From Cellulomonas humilata (lineage in GTDB: Bacteria; Actinomycetota; Actinomycetes; Actinomycetales; Cellulomonadaceae): a stretch of 64,000 bases of DNA. The position numbers and the translations under genes were made by a program. Shown piece after piece: positions 7,672 through 14,775 of this stretch. Within the stretch, counting starts at the first letter, position 1, and each line of letters opens with the position of its first letter. The notes below the pieces were generated by a model, which had not been told where the DNA came from, made no database searches, and worked only from the letters and a program-made list of their open reading frames with translations. The stretch lies in contig NZ_JAUSVB010000001.1 in NCBI RefSeq assembly GCF_030814415.1, positions 1,054,001-1,118,000 of the forward strand, read 5' to 3'.

Positions 7672-8460
7672 TCAGCTGCTCAGGTGCGGCCTCACGAGGT
7701 CGAGCAGCCGGCGATGCGTCGGCTCGTCCGCCGCGGCGATCAGGCCTCGACCCGTGCCGACGGCGCCGCCGGTCAGGTTCGTCACCACGCAGCCGGCCGC
7801 CTGGCACAGCCCGATGCCGGCAGCGAAGTGCACGTTGTCGACGAACGCACCGTCGCTCACGTAGGCCGCACGCCGACCGGCAGCGACCCAGGCGAGCGCG
7901 AGCGTCGTGGACAGGACGCGCGGCCCGAAGTCCGCGCGGAACGCGGGGTCCCCGAGCAGCTGTGGCCCGACGAACGGGCGGTCGAGAGGGCCGTCGCAGT
8001 TGACGTCGACGAGCCGTGACCCGGCGGACGGACACAGCGGCGCATCGACTCCGTCGTGCCGGAGCGACGCACCGGTGCCGTCGCTCCAGAAGAGCTCCCG
8101 CGCGATCGGGTCCGCGACCGCACACGCGAGCGCGCCCGTCTCGTCGACGAGCGCGACGTTGACGGCGAGAAGCGGCGTCTGCGCGGCGAAGTTCACCGTC
8201 CCGCACAGCGGGTCCACGAGCCAGCGGCGCGTTCCCGGCCCGCCGGTCTCGCCGGTCTCCTCGCCGAGGACCGCGTCGCCGGGACGGGCCGCCGCGATCA
8301 CCGCCAGGATCGCCCGCTCGGCATCGAGGTCGGCGTCCGTCGCGAAGTCGAGGCCCGACTTCGCATGGCGGGTCACGGGCCGCCCGTAGGCCGCCCGGAC
8401 CACCTTCGCACCGGCCTCGGCGGCGGCCCACGCGACCTCGGCGTCGCCGAGCGAGTTCAT
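7672..8460 (-). CDS. Inositol monophosphatase family protein with altered metal site
   Basis: The 262-residue protein aligns by eye to the whole FIG/IMPase superfamily fold: 'DFATDADLDAERAI', 'GEETGETG' (metal-ligand Glu) and 'WLVDPLCGTVNFA'. In active enzymes that last motif reads DPxDGTxNF; here the second Asp is Cys86. The distal 'WDxAAG' ligand motif reads 'NVHFAAG', with His211 in place of Asp. Two of the usual Mg2+ ligands are thus changed, while Glu67/68 and Asp83 remain. It may be a non-catalytic relative, use a different metal, or belong to a distinct subfamily. ATG 8460 was chosen as the first Met giving the standard N-terminus. Confidence 0.8.
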   Translation of the reverse strand: MNSLGDAEVAWAAAEAGAKVVRAAYGRPVTRHAKSGLDFATDADLDAERAILAVIAAARPGDAVLGEETGETGGPGTRRWLVDPLCGTVNFAAQTPLLAVNVALVDETGALACAVADPIARELFWSDGTGASLRHDGVDAPLCPSAGSRLVDVNCDGPLDRPFVGPQLLGDPAFRADFGPRVLSTTLALAWVAAGRRAAYVSDGAFVDNVHFAAGIGLCQAAGCVVTNLTGGAVGTGRGLIAAADEPTHRRLLDLVRPHLSS

Positions 8461-8495
8461 GGCACTCCCTTGTTCACGGACGGATGGCTGTGGAC

Positions 8496-8819
8496 TCAGC
8501 TCCGGGTCAGCTCCCCGAACGCCGCGAGCGCCTCGGTCATCCGGTCGGTCCCGGCGAACCCGTGCTCGGCGCCGTCCAGCTCGATGAGCCGGCAGTCGAC
8601 TCCCGCCCGCTTGCAGGCGTCGGCCAGGTTGCGCGCCTTGGGCACGAGCGAGTCCAGCGTGCCGACGGCGACGACGGTCCGGGGGAGCCGTCCGGCGACG
8701 AGCTCCAGGCGCGGCGCGTCGGCAAGGTCGCCGACCCGGGCCCACGCCCGGAAGGACCAGGCGGACAGCTCGCGGTCGGGTCCGCCCGGTCGCCGGAGGC
8801 TCTCGACGTCGATGGTCAC
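8496..8819 (-). pseudogene. C-terminal fragment of an alpha/beta hydrolase
   Basis: These 107 codons start at GTG 8819, which overlaps the upstream hydrolase stop (GTGA). The product matches only the C-terminal third of an acetyl-esterase-like alpha/beta hydrolase: 'LPRTVVAVGTLDSLVPKARN' with the catalytic Asp and 'IELDGAEHGFAG' with the catalytic His. The oxyanion 'HGGG' segment and the 'GxSxG' nucleophile are missing, so it cannot be an active hydrolase alone. It is either a decayed remnant or a coupled small protein of unknown role. Confidence 0.55.
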
Positions 8820-9691
8820 GTGCCCGATTGTGCGACGCGGACCGCCTCGTCGACCACGCGCACGAAGTCGAGGATCGCGGCCGACAGCTCGTCCGGCGCC
8901 TCCATCGCGACGTAGTGCCCGACGCCGTCGAGCTGCACGACCGTGATCTCGCCGGTCGTGACCTGACCGACCGTCGCGGCGGTGAACGGTCCGCCCCCGG
9001 CACCGACGGCCAGGACGGGCATCGTCAACGGGCCGGCCTCGGCGAGCGCCCTGAGCTCGTCGCCCTCGGCGAGCATCGACCGGTAGAGGCCGACCGCGCC
9101 GCGCCAGCCGTCGGGGCGGGCGTAGGTGCGGGCGAACTCGTCGACGTCGGCGTCGGTGATCGATCCGGCGACGGCGGTCATGCTCGGGAACGCCCAGCGG
9201 CCGAGGAGCTCGCGCTCGCGGCCGGCGAACAGCAGCTCGGGGATGCCGGGGGCTGCCAGGGCGCCGATGTGCCACGAGCCGCCGTGCGTGATGTCCGCCA
9301 GACCCTCGAGGCCGAACCCCGCCAGGCCCATCTCGATCGCCGTGACGCTGCGGACGTCCTCCGGGTGGGTGGCGGCGAGCCGGAAGACGGTCCCCCCGCT
9401 GATGTCCTGCCCGGTGACGTGCACGGGTCCGACGCCGAGGTGCTCGATGAGCCGGTGCAGGTCCTCGGCGGCGGTCGCGCTGTCGTGGTCGTCGGCGGCG
9501 GTGCTGGAGTCGCCGAACCCTCGCAGGTCGACGGCGAACACCCGGTGCGTCGACGCGAGCAGGGGGATGACCTTGTGGAACGCCCACCAGGTCTCCGGGA
9601 ACCCGTGGACGAGCAGGATCGGCGATCCCGCGGTGCCGGCGGACACGTAGTGCAGGTCGGCTCCGTCGAGCTGAGCGGTGTGGTGCCTCAT
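8816..9691 (-). CDS. Alpha/beta hydrolase, epoxide-hydrolase-like
   Basis: This 291-residue enzyme has '[20 protein letters not shown]' (oxyanion region, HGFPE as in epoxide hydrolases), 'VDLRGFGDS' and the nucleophile elbow 'VTGQDISGG', where Asp replaces Ser as in epoxide hydrolases and dehalogenases. The C-terminal catalytic His is in '[14 protein letters not shown]'. It probably opens epoxides or dehalogenates small molecules in the cytoplasm. It diverges from a MarR regulator across two palindromic operators, so it is likely repressed and induced by its substrate or a related toxic compound. A hydrolase fragment follows with a GTGA overlap. Confidence 0.88.
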   Translation of the reverse strand: MRHHTAQLDGADLHYVSAGTAGSPILLVHGFPETWWAFHKVIPLLASTHRVFAVDLRGFGDSSTAADDHDSATAAEDLHRLIEHLGVGPVHVTGQDISGGTVFRLAATHPEDVRSVTAIEMGLAGFGLEGLADITHGGSWHIGALAAPGIPELLFAGRERELLGRWAFPSMTAVAGSITDADVDEFARTYARPDGWRGAVGLYRSMLAEGDELRALAEAGPLTMPVLAVGAGGGPFTAATVGQVTTGEITVVQLDGVGHYVAMEAPDELSAAILDFVRVVDEAVRVAQSGT

Positions 9692-9705
9692 GACGGCTCC
9701 TCAAG

Positions 9706-9749
9706 TAGACAACTAGGTTGTCTACCACACTAGACAACCTAGTTGTCGT
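9706..9749. promoter_or_regulatory. Twin palindromic MarR operators
   Basis: TAGACAAC-TAG-GTTGTCTA (9706-9724) and TAGACAAC-CTA-GTTGTCGT (9731-9749) are two near-identical palindromes with centres 25 bases apart. They fill the space between the hydrolase start (9691) and the MarR start (9779). Size and symmetry fit MarR dimers, and the position fits repression of both divergent genes. Confidence 0.8.
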
Positions 9750-9778
9750 TGTCGACCGGAGCCGCTTACGCTGCGGAC

Positions 9779-10261
9779 ATGTCACGTTCCGGCGCCGACC
9801 TCGCTCTCCTCCTGCTGGGCGGGTTCCGCAGCCTCGTCGACGCGGCGACGGCCGAGCTCGCCGCCCGCGGCCACGAGGACTTCCGCCCCACCCACGAGTT
9901 CGCGATGCGCGCGATCATGGGCGGGGCCGACAGCGCCTCCGACCTGGGCCGTCGCACCGCCGTCTCGAAGCAGGCGGCGGCCAAGACGATCGCGGTCCTC
10001 GTGCAGCGCGGCTACGTGTCCACCGAGCCGGACCCCTCCGACGCCCGCCGCAACCGGCTCCAGGTGACCCCGCTCGGGCTCGAGGTCCTGCGCGAGGGCG
10101 AAGCCATCTTCGAGGAGCTGCGTGGCCGGTGGGAGCGCACGCTCGGTGCCGCCGAGCTCGCACGCCTCGAGGCGGACCTCGCGATGCTGGTCGGCGACGA
10201 CGCGGTCCGCGTCGACGCGCCCGGATGGGTCGCCCACGACCCGAGCGAGCAGACGCCCTGA
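9779..10261 (+). CDS. MarR-family transcriptional regulator
   Basis: The 160-residue protein has the MarR layout: N-terminal dimerisation helix ('ADLALLLLGGFRSLVDAATA'), the winged HTH 'DSASDLGRRTAVSKQAAAKT', the wing 'RGYVSTEPDPSDARRNRLQV' with the conserved D-x-R, and a C-terminal helix pair. ATG 9779 puts the operator pair immediately upstream. It most likely represses itself and the divergent epoxide-hydrolase-like gene and is released by a small aromatic or lipophilic ligand; the ligand is unknown. Confidence 0.9.
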   Translation: MSRSGADLALLLLGGFRSLVDAATAELAARGHEDFRPTHEFAMRAIMGGADSASDLGRRTAVSKQAAAKTIAVLVQRGYVSTEPDPSDARRNRLQVTPLGLEVLREGEAIFEELRGRWERTLGAAELARLEADLAMLVGDDAVRVDAPGWVAHDPSEQTP

Positions 10262-10291
10262 TGGCCGGACCGACGTGCTGTCGTGCGGTGC

Positions 10292-10741
10292 CTAGCCGTC
10301 GGAGCCGGGGCGGTCCGGCATGCCCGGTGCGACGTCGCTGTCGAAGGGCATCTCGTAGCTCGAGCGCGGCCCGTCCTCCCACCAGCCGTCGCCGTGCTCG
10401 TGGAACGCGACGGCGATGAGGAACGCCCAAGCGATCGACGCGAGGATCGAGACCAGGATCAGGCCGGCGCCGACGATGACGCTGATGATCCCCCACCGGC
10501 GGCCGTTCGCGGCCTCCCGCTCGGCCGTCACGGCGTCGCCGGCGCCGATCGCGCGCGCCGCCCTGTGCGAGGCGAGGAGCGCGGGGATCCCGGTCGGCCA
10601 GAACAGGATCATCGCCGCGATGACCCACCCGACGGGCGCCGTGGTCGCGGGAGCGGCGGGAGCCGGTGCCGGAGTCGGTGGTGGGGGCGGCGGCGGGGGC
10701 GGCGGGGCGGGAGCGGCGCTGGGGATGGGCTCGGTTGCCAT
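10292..10741 (-). CDS. CD225/dispanin family membrane protein
   Basis: This 149-residue protein has a proline-rich cytoplasmic N-terminus with a run of about ten prolines, then 'VGWVIAAMILFWPTGIPALL', the 'ASHRAARAIGAGDAVTAERE' linker and a second helix 'ISVIVGAGLILVSILASIAW'. This two-helix arrangement with the conserved linker is the CD225/dispanin domain. The C-terminal tail is acidic. Bacterial members have no established function; several sit near secreted or cell-wall genes. Here it is alone. Confidence 0.8.
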   Translation of the reverse strand: MATEPIPSAAPAPPPPPPPPPPTPAPAPAAPATTAPVGWVIAAMILFWPTGIPALLASHRAARAIGAGDAVTAEREAANGRRWGIISVIVGAGLILVSILASIAWAFLIAVAFHEHGDGWWEDGPRSSYEMPFDSDVAPGMPDRPGSDG

Positions 10742-10795
10742 GATTCCTCCGGACGACTCGGCTGTTCCGGCTCACGGTAGGCCGCATCCCTGGGA

Positions 10796-10960
10796 ATGCC
10801 CTTGGAGAATCGGCCGTGCGACGAAACGTTGTGTCTGGTCGCGCGGCACAGCGGGAAGGTGCTCGACCTGGCGAGCTGTGGGCTGGCCAACGGGAACGTG
10901 CTCGTGCCGTGGCCGTGGCTGGACGACATCTGCCGGCGGTTCACGTTGCGGGCGGTCTGA
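10796..10960 (+). pseudogene. Single ricin-B-type lectin repeat, probable remnant
   Basis: Reading from ATG 10796 gives 54 residues, of which 'LVARHSGKVLDLASCGLANG' and the closing 'RRFTLRAV' match one repeat of actinobacterial RICIN domains ('ARHSGKVLDV...ANG...QRFRL'). A working beta-trefoil needs three such repeats, and no signal peptide or catalytic domain is attached. The upstream ATG has no spaced ribosome-binding site. It looks like the 3' end of a lost secreted glycosidase or lectin gene. Confidence 0.5.
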
Positions 10961-10968
10961 CGCTCCGG

Positions 10969-11001
10969 GTGGTGGGGCGGCTCAGGGAGCCGCCGCACCA
11001 C
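10969..11001. terminator. Hairpin terminator candidate
   Basis: Fifteen-base arms (10969-10983 and 10987-11001) pair with two mismatches around a three-base loop. The hairpin lies just past the lectin fragment and overlaps the stop of the doc gene, so it may end transcription from either side. Confidence 0.45.
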
Positions 11002-11374
11002 GGACGGACGCGCTGTGCGCCTCCAGCCAGGTCGCGATGTCCTCGAGCTCGAGATGGTCGCCACCGACAGTGCGGACGAACGCGTCACCCTCGACCGGGT
11101 CGACGGTCAGCCGGTAGCCGTTCAGGTCGTAGAAGACGTCGACCATCGTCCAGGACAGCCGCTTGTTGCCGTCGAGGAGCGGGTGCGAACGGCTGAGCGC
11201 ATCCAGCAGCGCCGCACCCTTCAGGTGGATGCCCTCGTACGCCTCGGTGCCCCACACGACCGACGCCGGGCGTGCCAGAGCGGAGTCCAGCGCACCGGGA
11301 TCCCGGATGTAGAGCCCGGCCCTCTCGCAGAAGTACAGGGCGTCCTCCATCGCGGGGTACTCGAAGCCGCTCAC
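10982..11374 (-). CDS. doc: Doc-type toxin of a toxin-antitoxin pair (Fic fold)
   Basis: The 130-residue protein contains 'HPLLDGNKRLSW' at residues 64-75, the Fic/Doc active loop with catalytic His64, here with Leu in place of the usual Phe. The preceding 'EGIHLKGAALLDALSRS' helix is typical of Doc. Doc phosphorylates elongation factor Tu and halts translation. GTG 11374 overlaps the antitoxin stop (GTGA), which gives tight translational coupling. At about 130 residues it is full length for Doc. Confidence 0.88.
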   Translation of the reverse strand: MSGFEYPAMEDALYFCERAGLYIRDPGALDSALARPASVVWGTEAYEGIHLKGAALLDALSRSHPLLDGNKRLSWTMVDVFYDLNGYRLTVDPVEGDAFVRTVGGDHLELEDIATWLEAHSASVRGAAAP

Positions 11375-11613
11375 CGGGAGAGGCGCTCCAACAGCTCGGC
11401 GTTGCGCTCGATCGACCGGTCGATCGCCTCGCGGTGCGCGGCGCGGCGCTCTGCCCGCAGGGCCAGATCGGCCTGCTCGTCCTGCGTGACGAGCATGTCC
11501 CGGTAGTGCCGGACGGCCAGCGCGATGGTGTCGGTCATCGTGTGGTTGGTGCGTTCCGCGACCTCACGGAGCAGAGCCTCGTCCTCGGCGTCGAGACGCA
11601 GCGTCATGGCCAT
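11371..11613 (-). CDS. Ribbon-helix-helix antitoxin
   Basis: The 80-residue protein begins 'MAMTLRLDAEDEALLREVAE', a beta strand followed by a helix as in RHH/CopG DNA-binding proteins, and then 'TNHTMTDTIALAVRHYRDM' completes the second helix. The C-terminal half is a long charged helix ('RAERRAAHREAIDRSIERN') that would bind and block the Doc toxin. This is not the Phd fold usually paired with Doc. The gene precedes doc with a GTGA overlap, and a perfect inverted repeat lies 25 bases upstream of its start. Confidence 0.82.
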   Translation of the reverse strand: MAMTLRLDAEDEALLREVAERTNHTMTDTIALAVRHYRDMLVTQDEQADLALRAERRAAHREAIDRSIERNAELLERLSR

Positions 11614-11638
11614 AGCGGTGACCCTCTCCGTTGGGTTG

Positions 11639-11655
11639 GGTATCTGCTGGATACC
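11639..11655. promoter_or_regulatory. Operator-like inverted repeat of the toxin-antitoxin operon
   Basis: GGTATC (11639-11644) and GATACC (11650-11655) are perfect arms around TGCTG, located 25 bases upstream of the antitoxin start. RHH antitoxins bind short palindromes in their own promoters, so this is a probable autoregulatory site. Confidence 0.6.
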
Positions 11656-11780
11656 AGCGTACGCCTGGCTCGTGCCGAACGGCGTGGCTGCCGACGAGCT
11701 TTCGACACCCCCTGCTGCGCGGGCATGCGAAAGGCGAGCACCGGATGACCGTGCCCGCCTCTTCCAAGGTATAGCCGACG

Positions 11781-11803
11781 GGGGGTCTTGCGGCAAGGCC
11801 CCC
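11781..11803. promoter_or_regulatory. Rifamycin-associated-element-like palindrome
   Basis: GGGGG-T-CTTG, CGG, CAAG-G-CCCCC forms a 23-base palindrome with one arm mismatch. The core CTTGCGGCAAG flanked by G and C runs matches, as I recall it, the rifamycin-associated element found upstream of rifamycin-resistance genes in actinobacteria. It lies 77 bases before the helR start. No second copy was seen at arr. Confidence 0.75.
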
Positions 11804-11879
11804 ACGACGGCGCAGAATCTCCGACCGCGCCCGGGATCGCGCCCCGGGCGGGGCAACCCAGTTCGGAGCTGATGACGAC

Positions 11880-14039
11880 GTGACCCCTGTGACCACCCGT
11901 GCGTTCAACCTTCCCGACAACCTCGCCGCCAAGGCGGACCCGGCGTCGATCGCGCCGGACGAGAGGCACTTCGCGGCCATCGCGGAGACCCTGGAGCAGT
12001 CGATCGCCGAGCTGGTCGAGCGGCTGGACGCCGCACGCAAGGCGCCCGGACGCAGCGGCACGCTGGCGCTGGAGCGGGACCAGGAGATCCACCGGCTCAC
12101 CGCGCGGCTGCGGACGTTGCGGCGCTTCGGCCTTGACCTGTGCCTGGGGCGGATCGTCGGGACCGACGGCGAGACGGTCTACGTCGGACGGCTCGGCCTG
12201 ACGGACAGCGCGGGGCGTCGGCTGCTGCTCGACTGGCGGTCGCCCGCAGCGGAGCCGTTCTTCGGCGCGACGCACGCGAACCCGATGGGCCTGGTGAGCC
12301 GGCGCCGGTACCGGTGGACCGCTGGCCGGGTCAGCGACTACTGGGACGAGGTGTTCACCGCGGAGGGGCTGCGGAGCAGCGCGGCGCTCGACGACCAGTC
12401 CGCGTTCATCGCGAGTCTCGGCTCGGAGCGGTCCGAGCGGATGCGGGACGTGCTGGGCACCATCCAGGCCGACCAGGACGCGATCATCCGCGCGGGATCG
12501 GCAGGCGCGCTCGTCGTCGACGGAGGTCCGGGTACCGGCAAGACCGTCGTCGCCCTGCACCGCACCGCCTACCTCCTCTACTCCGACCCCCGCCTCGGTC
12601 ACCGGCGCGGCGGCGTGCTGTTCGTCGGACCGCACCAGCCGTACCTCGACTACGTCGGCGACGTCCTGCCCAGCCTCGGGGAGGAGGGCGTGCAGACATG
12701 CACGCTGAGCGACCTCGTCGCGGAGGGTGACGCGGCCGCTGTCGAGCCCGATCCGGAGGTTGCCCGGCTCAAGTCGTCGGTCGAGCTGGTCCGGGCGATC
12801 GAGCCGGCCGTCCGGTTCTACGAGAGGCCGCCCAAGGAGGGCATGGAGGTCGAGACGTCCTGGTTCGACGTGTGGGTCAGCGCCGGCGACTGGGCGGAGG
12901 CGTTCGAGTCGCCCGAGCCCGGGACGCCGCACAACGAGGCGCGCGACCAGGTCCGGGACGCGTTGCTGGAGATCCTCATGGACAAGGTCGACGACGACGA
13001 GGTCGAGCGGGACCAGCTCCGGCGGGCGCTGCGGGCTAGCACGGACCTGAACGCTGCCCTCAACCGCGCGTGGCCGCTCCTGGAGCCGACCGACCTCGTC
13101 GGCGACCTGTGGTCCGTCCCCGCGTACCTGCGGCTGTGCGCCCCCGGGCTGACGCTCGACGAGATCCGGACGCTGCAGCGCGCCGACGCCCAGGCGTGGA
13201 CCGTCTCCGACCTGCCGCTCCTCGACGCCGCCCGGCAGCGCCTCGGCGACCCCGAGGCGTCCCGACGACGCCGGCGGCAGGAAGCCACCCTCGCCGCCGA
13301 GCGCGCGTACATGGACACGATCGTCGACGACCTCATCGCGACCGACGACTCCGAGCTGAAGCTCATGTCGATGCTCCGGGGGGACGACATGCGCGACAAG
13401 CTCGTCGACGAGAGCACGTTGCCGACCGCGGACCCGGACGCGCTCGCGGGCCCGTTCGCGCACGTCGTCGTGGACGAGGCCCAGGAGCTGACCGACGCGG
13501 AGTGGCAGATGCTGCTGCGCCGCTGCCCCTCGCGGAGCCTGACCGTCGTCGGCGACCGCGCCCAGGCCCGGCACGGGTTCGCCGAGTCGTGGCTGGAGCG
13601 TCTGGAGCGGGTCGGCCTGCACCAGGTGGAGCTGGCGTCGCTGAGCATCAACTACCGGACGCCGCAGGAGGTCATGGCCGAGGCGGAGCCGGTGATCCGT
13701 GCGGCCCTGCCGGACGCCAACGTGCCGACCTCCGTCCGGAGCACCGGCGTCCCCGTGGCGCACGGACGGGCGTCGGACCTGGACGCGATCCTGGCCGAGC
13801 ACACCACCGGCATCGCCTGCGTGATCGGCGACCCGACGTTCCCGGGAACCGCTCGGGTCCGGTCGCTGACCCCGGAGCTGGCGAAGGGGCTCGAGTTCGA
13901 CCTGGTCGTGCTCGTCGACCCCGAGTCGTTCGGCACCGGCATCGAGGGCGCCGTCGACCGCTACGTCGCGATGACGAGGGCGACCCAGCAGCTGGTGATC
14001 CTCACGACGGGCGCGGACGGACCGTCAGCGACTGGCTGA
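11880..14039 (+). CDS. helR: RNA polymerase-recycling/rifamycin-protection ATPase, HelR/HelD-type
   Basis: The 719-residue protein has an N-terminal coiled-coil arm (residues about 25-85, 'AETLEQSIAELVERLDAA'), a 1A domain with Walker A 'GGPGTGKTVVALHR' near residue 217, a long helical insertion, Walker B 'HVVVDEAQELTDAEWQML' and UvrD-like motifs to the end ('SINYRTPQEVM', 'YVAMTRATQQLVIL'). HelD proteins bind RNA polymerase, push the arm into the main channel and release stalled enzyme; the HelR branch also displaces rifamycins. The palindrome at 11781-11803 supports the HelR assignment. GTG 11880 is the first start in frame; GTG 11889 is possible. The 3' end overlaps the convergent thioesterase gene by 38 bases. 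Confidence 0.85.
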   Translation: MTPVTTRAFNLPDNLAAKADPASIAPDERHFAAIAETLEQSIAELVERLDAARKAPGRSGTLALERDQEIHRLTARLRTLRRFGLDLCLGRIVGTDGETVYVGRLGLTDSAGRRLLLDWRSPAAEPFFGATHANPMGLVSRRRYRWTAGRVSDYWDEVFTAEGLRSSAALDDQSAFIASLGSERSERMRDVLGTIQADQDAIIRAGSAGALVVDGGPGTGKTVVALHRTAYLLYSDPRLGHRRGGVLFVGPHQPYLDYVGDVLPSLGEEGVQTCTLSDLVAEGDAAAVEPDPEVARLKSSVELVRAIEPAVRFYERPPKEGMEVETSWFDVWVSAGDWAEAFESPEPGTPHNEARDQVRDALLEILMDKVDDDEVERDQLRRALRASTDLNAALNRAWPLLEPTDLVGDLWSVPAYLRLCAPGLTLDEIRTLQRADAQAWTVSDLPLLDAARQRLGDPEASRRRRRQEATLAAERAYMDTIVDDLIATDDSELKLMSMLRGDDMRDKLVDESTLPTADPDALAGPFAHVVVDEAQELTDAEWQMLLRRCPSRSLTVVGDRAQARHGFAESWLERLERVGLHQVELASLSINYRTPQEVMAEAEPVIRAALPDANVPTSVRSTGVPVAHGRASDLDAILAEHTTGIACVIGDPTFPGTARVRSLTPELAKGLEFDLVVLVDPESFGTGIEGAVDRYVAMTRATQQLVILTTGADGPSATG

Positions 14040-14775
14040 CGACGCCGAGCGGGCCGTGGGTGTCGTGCAGGACCGTGTGGGTCAGACCGAGGCCGGTGGG
14101 TCCGAACGTGACCGTCGTGTCGAAGCCGAGCCAGTCGCTGCGCGGCGGACCGACCAGGTGGACGGTGAGGTCGACGTTCGGGAATGCGACCTGGTCGGTG
14201 GGGCGGCGGGGCGTCAGGCCGTTGGCGATGTCGATCAGGCCGAGCGCCCGCGCGGTCGCGCTGACGGGCTCGTCCCCGACGAGCGGCACGGACGTGCGGA
14301 CCCAGGACATGGCCCGGCCGGGTTCCTCCTGGCAGCGACGGGCCTCGACGCTCCGCACGAACTCGCCGGACCAGGTGCCGTCGGGGTCCCAGACGGGCAT
14401 GTCGTCCGGGCCTGGGACCGTCGGGAACGAGCTCCCGGCGAGGTCGACGGTGTCGTAGGCGCGCAGGAGCCAGGCGCGCAGGAGGACCGCGGGGCGGCCG
14501 GAGTGGCTGAGCGTGGCCTGGACCAGCTCGATGGTGCGACCGGGGCGGAGGACCTCGACGTGCACCCGGACCGGCTCGATGGGCAGCGTGCCGAGGATGT
14601 CGTAGGACAGGCGCGCGAGCTGCAGCCCGTTGCCCCTCTCCGTCTCGACGGCGTGCGCGAGGAGGCCGAGAGCGGGGGCGATGTGCTGCTCGCCGGGGTC
14701 CCACCCGCCGCTGACCAGCCCGGTCGGGCTGAACGTCGTCTCGTCGAGCCGGTCGAAGTAGGCCACCGCGCTCAC
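14002..14775 (-). CDS. Acyl-CoA thioesterase family protein (double hotdog)
   Basis: The 257-residue protein has two hotdog halves. The N-terminal half contains 'GWDPGEQHIAPALGLLAHAV' and 'LARLSYDILGTLPIEPVRVH', typical of the TesB-like thioesterase family in actinobacteria. The second half has 'GLIDIANGL' and 'NVDLTVHLVGPPRSDWLGFD', the usual active-site helix and strand. It probably hydrolyses an acyl-CoA. GTG 14775 overlaps the stop of the upstream RraA-like gene, so both belong to one operon with LysE upstream. Confidence 0.82.
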   Translation of the reverse strand: MSAVAYFDRLDETTFSPTGLVSGGWDPGEQHIAPALGLLAHAVETERGNGLQLARLSYDILGTLPIEPVRVHVEVLRPGRTIELVQATLSHSGRPAVLLRAWLLRAYDTVDLAGSSFPTVPGPDDMPVWDPDGTWSGEFVRSVEARRCQEEPGRAMSWVRTSVPLVGDEPVSATARALGLIDIANGLTPRRPTDQVAFPNVDLTVHLVGPPRSDWLGFDTTVTFGPTGLGLTHTVLHDTHGPLGVVSQSLTVRPRPS

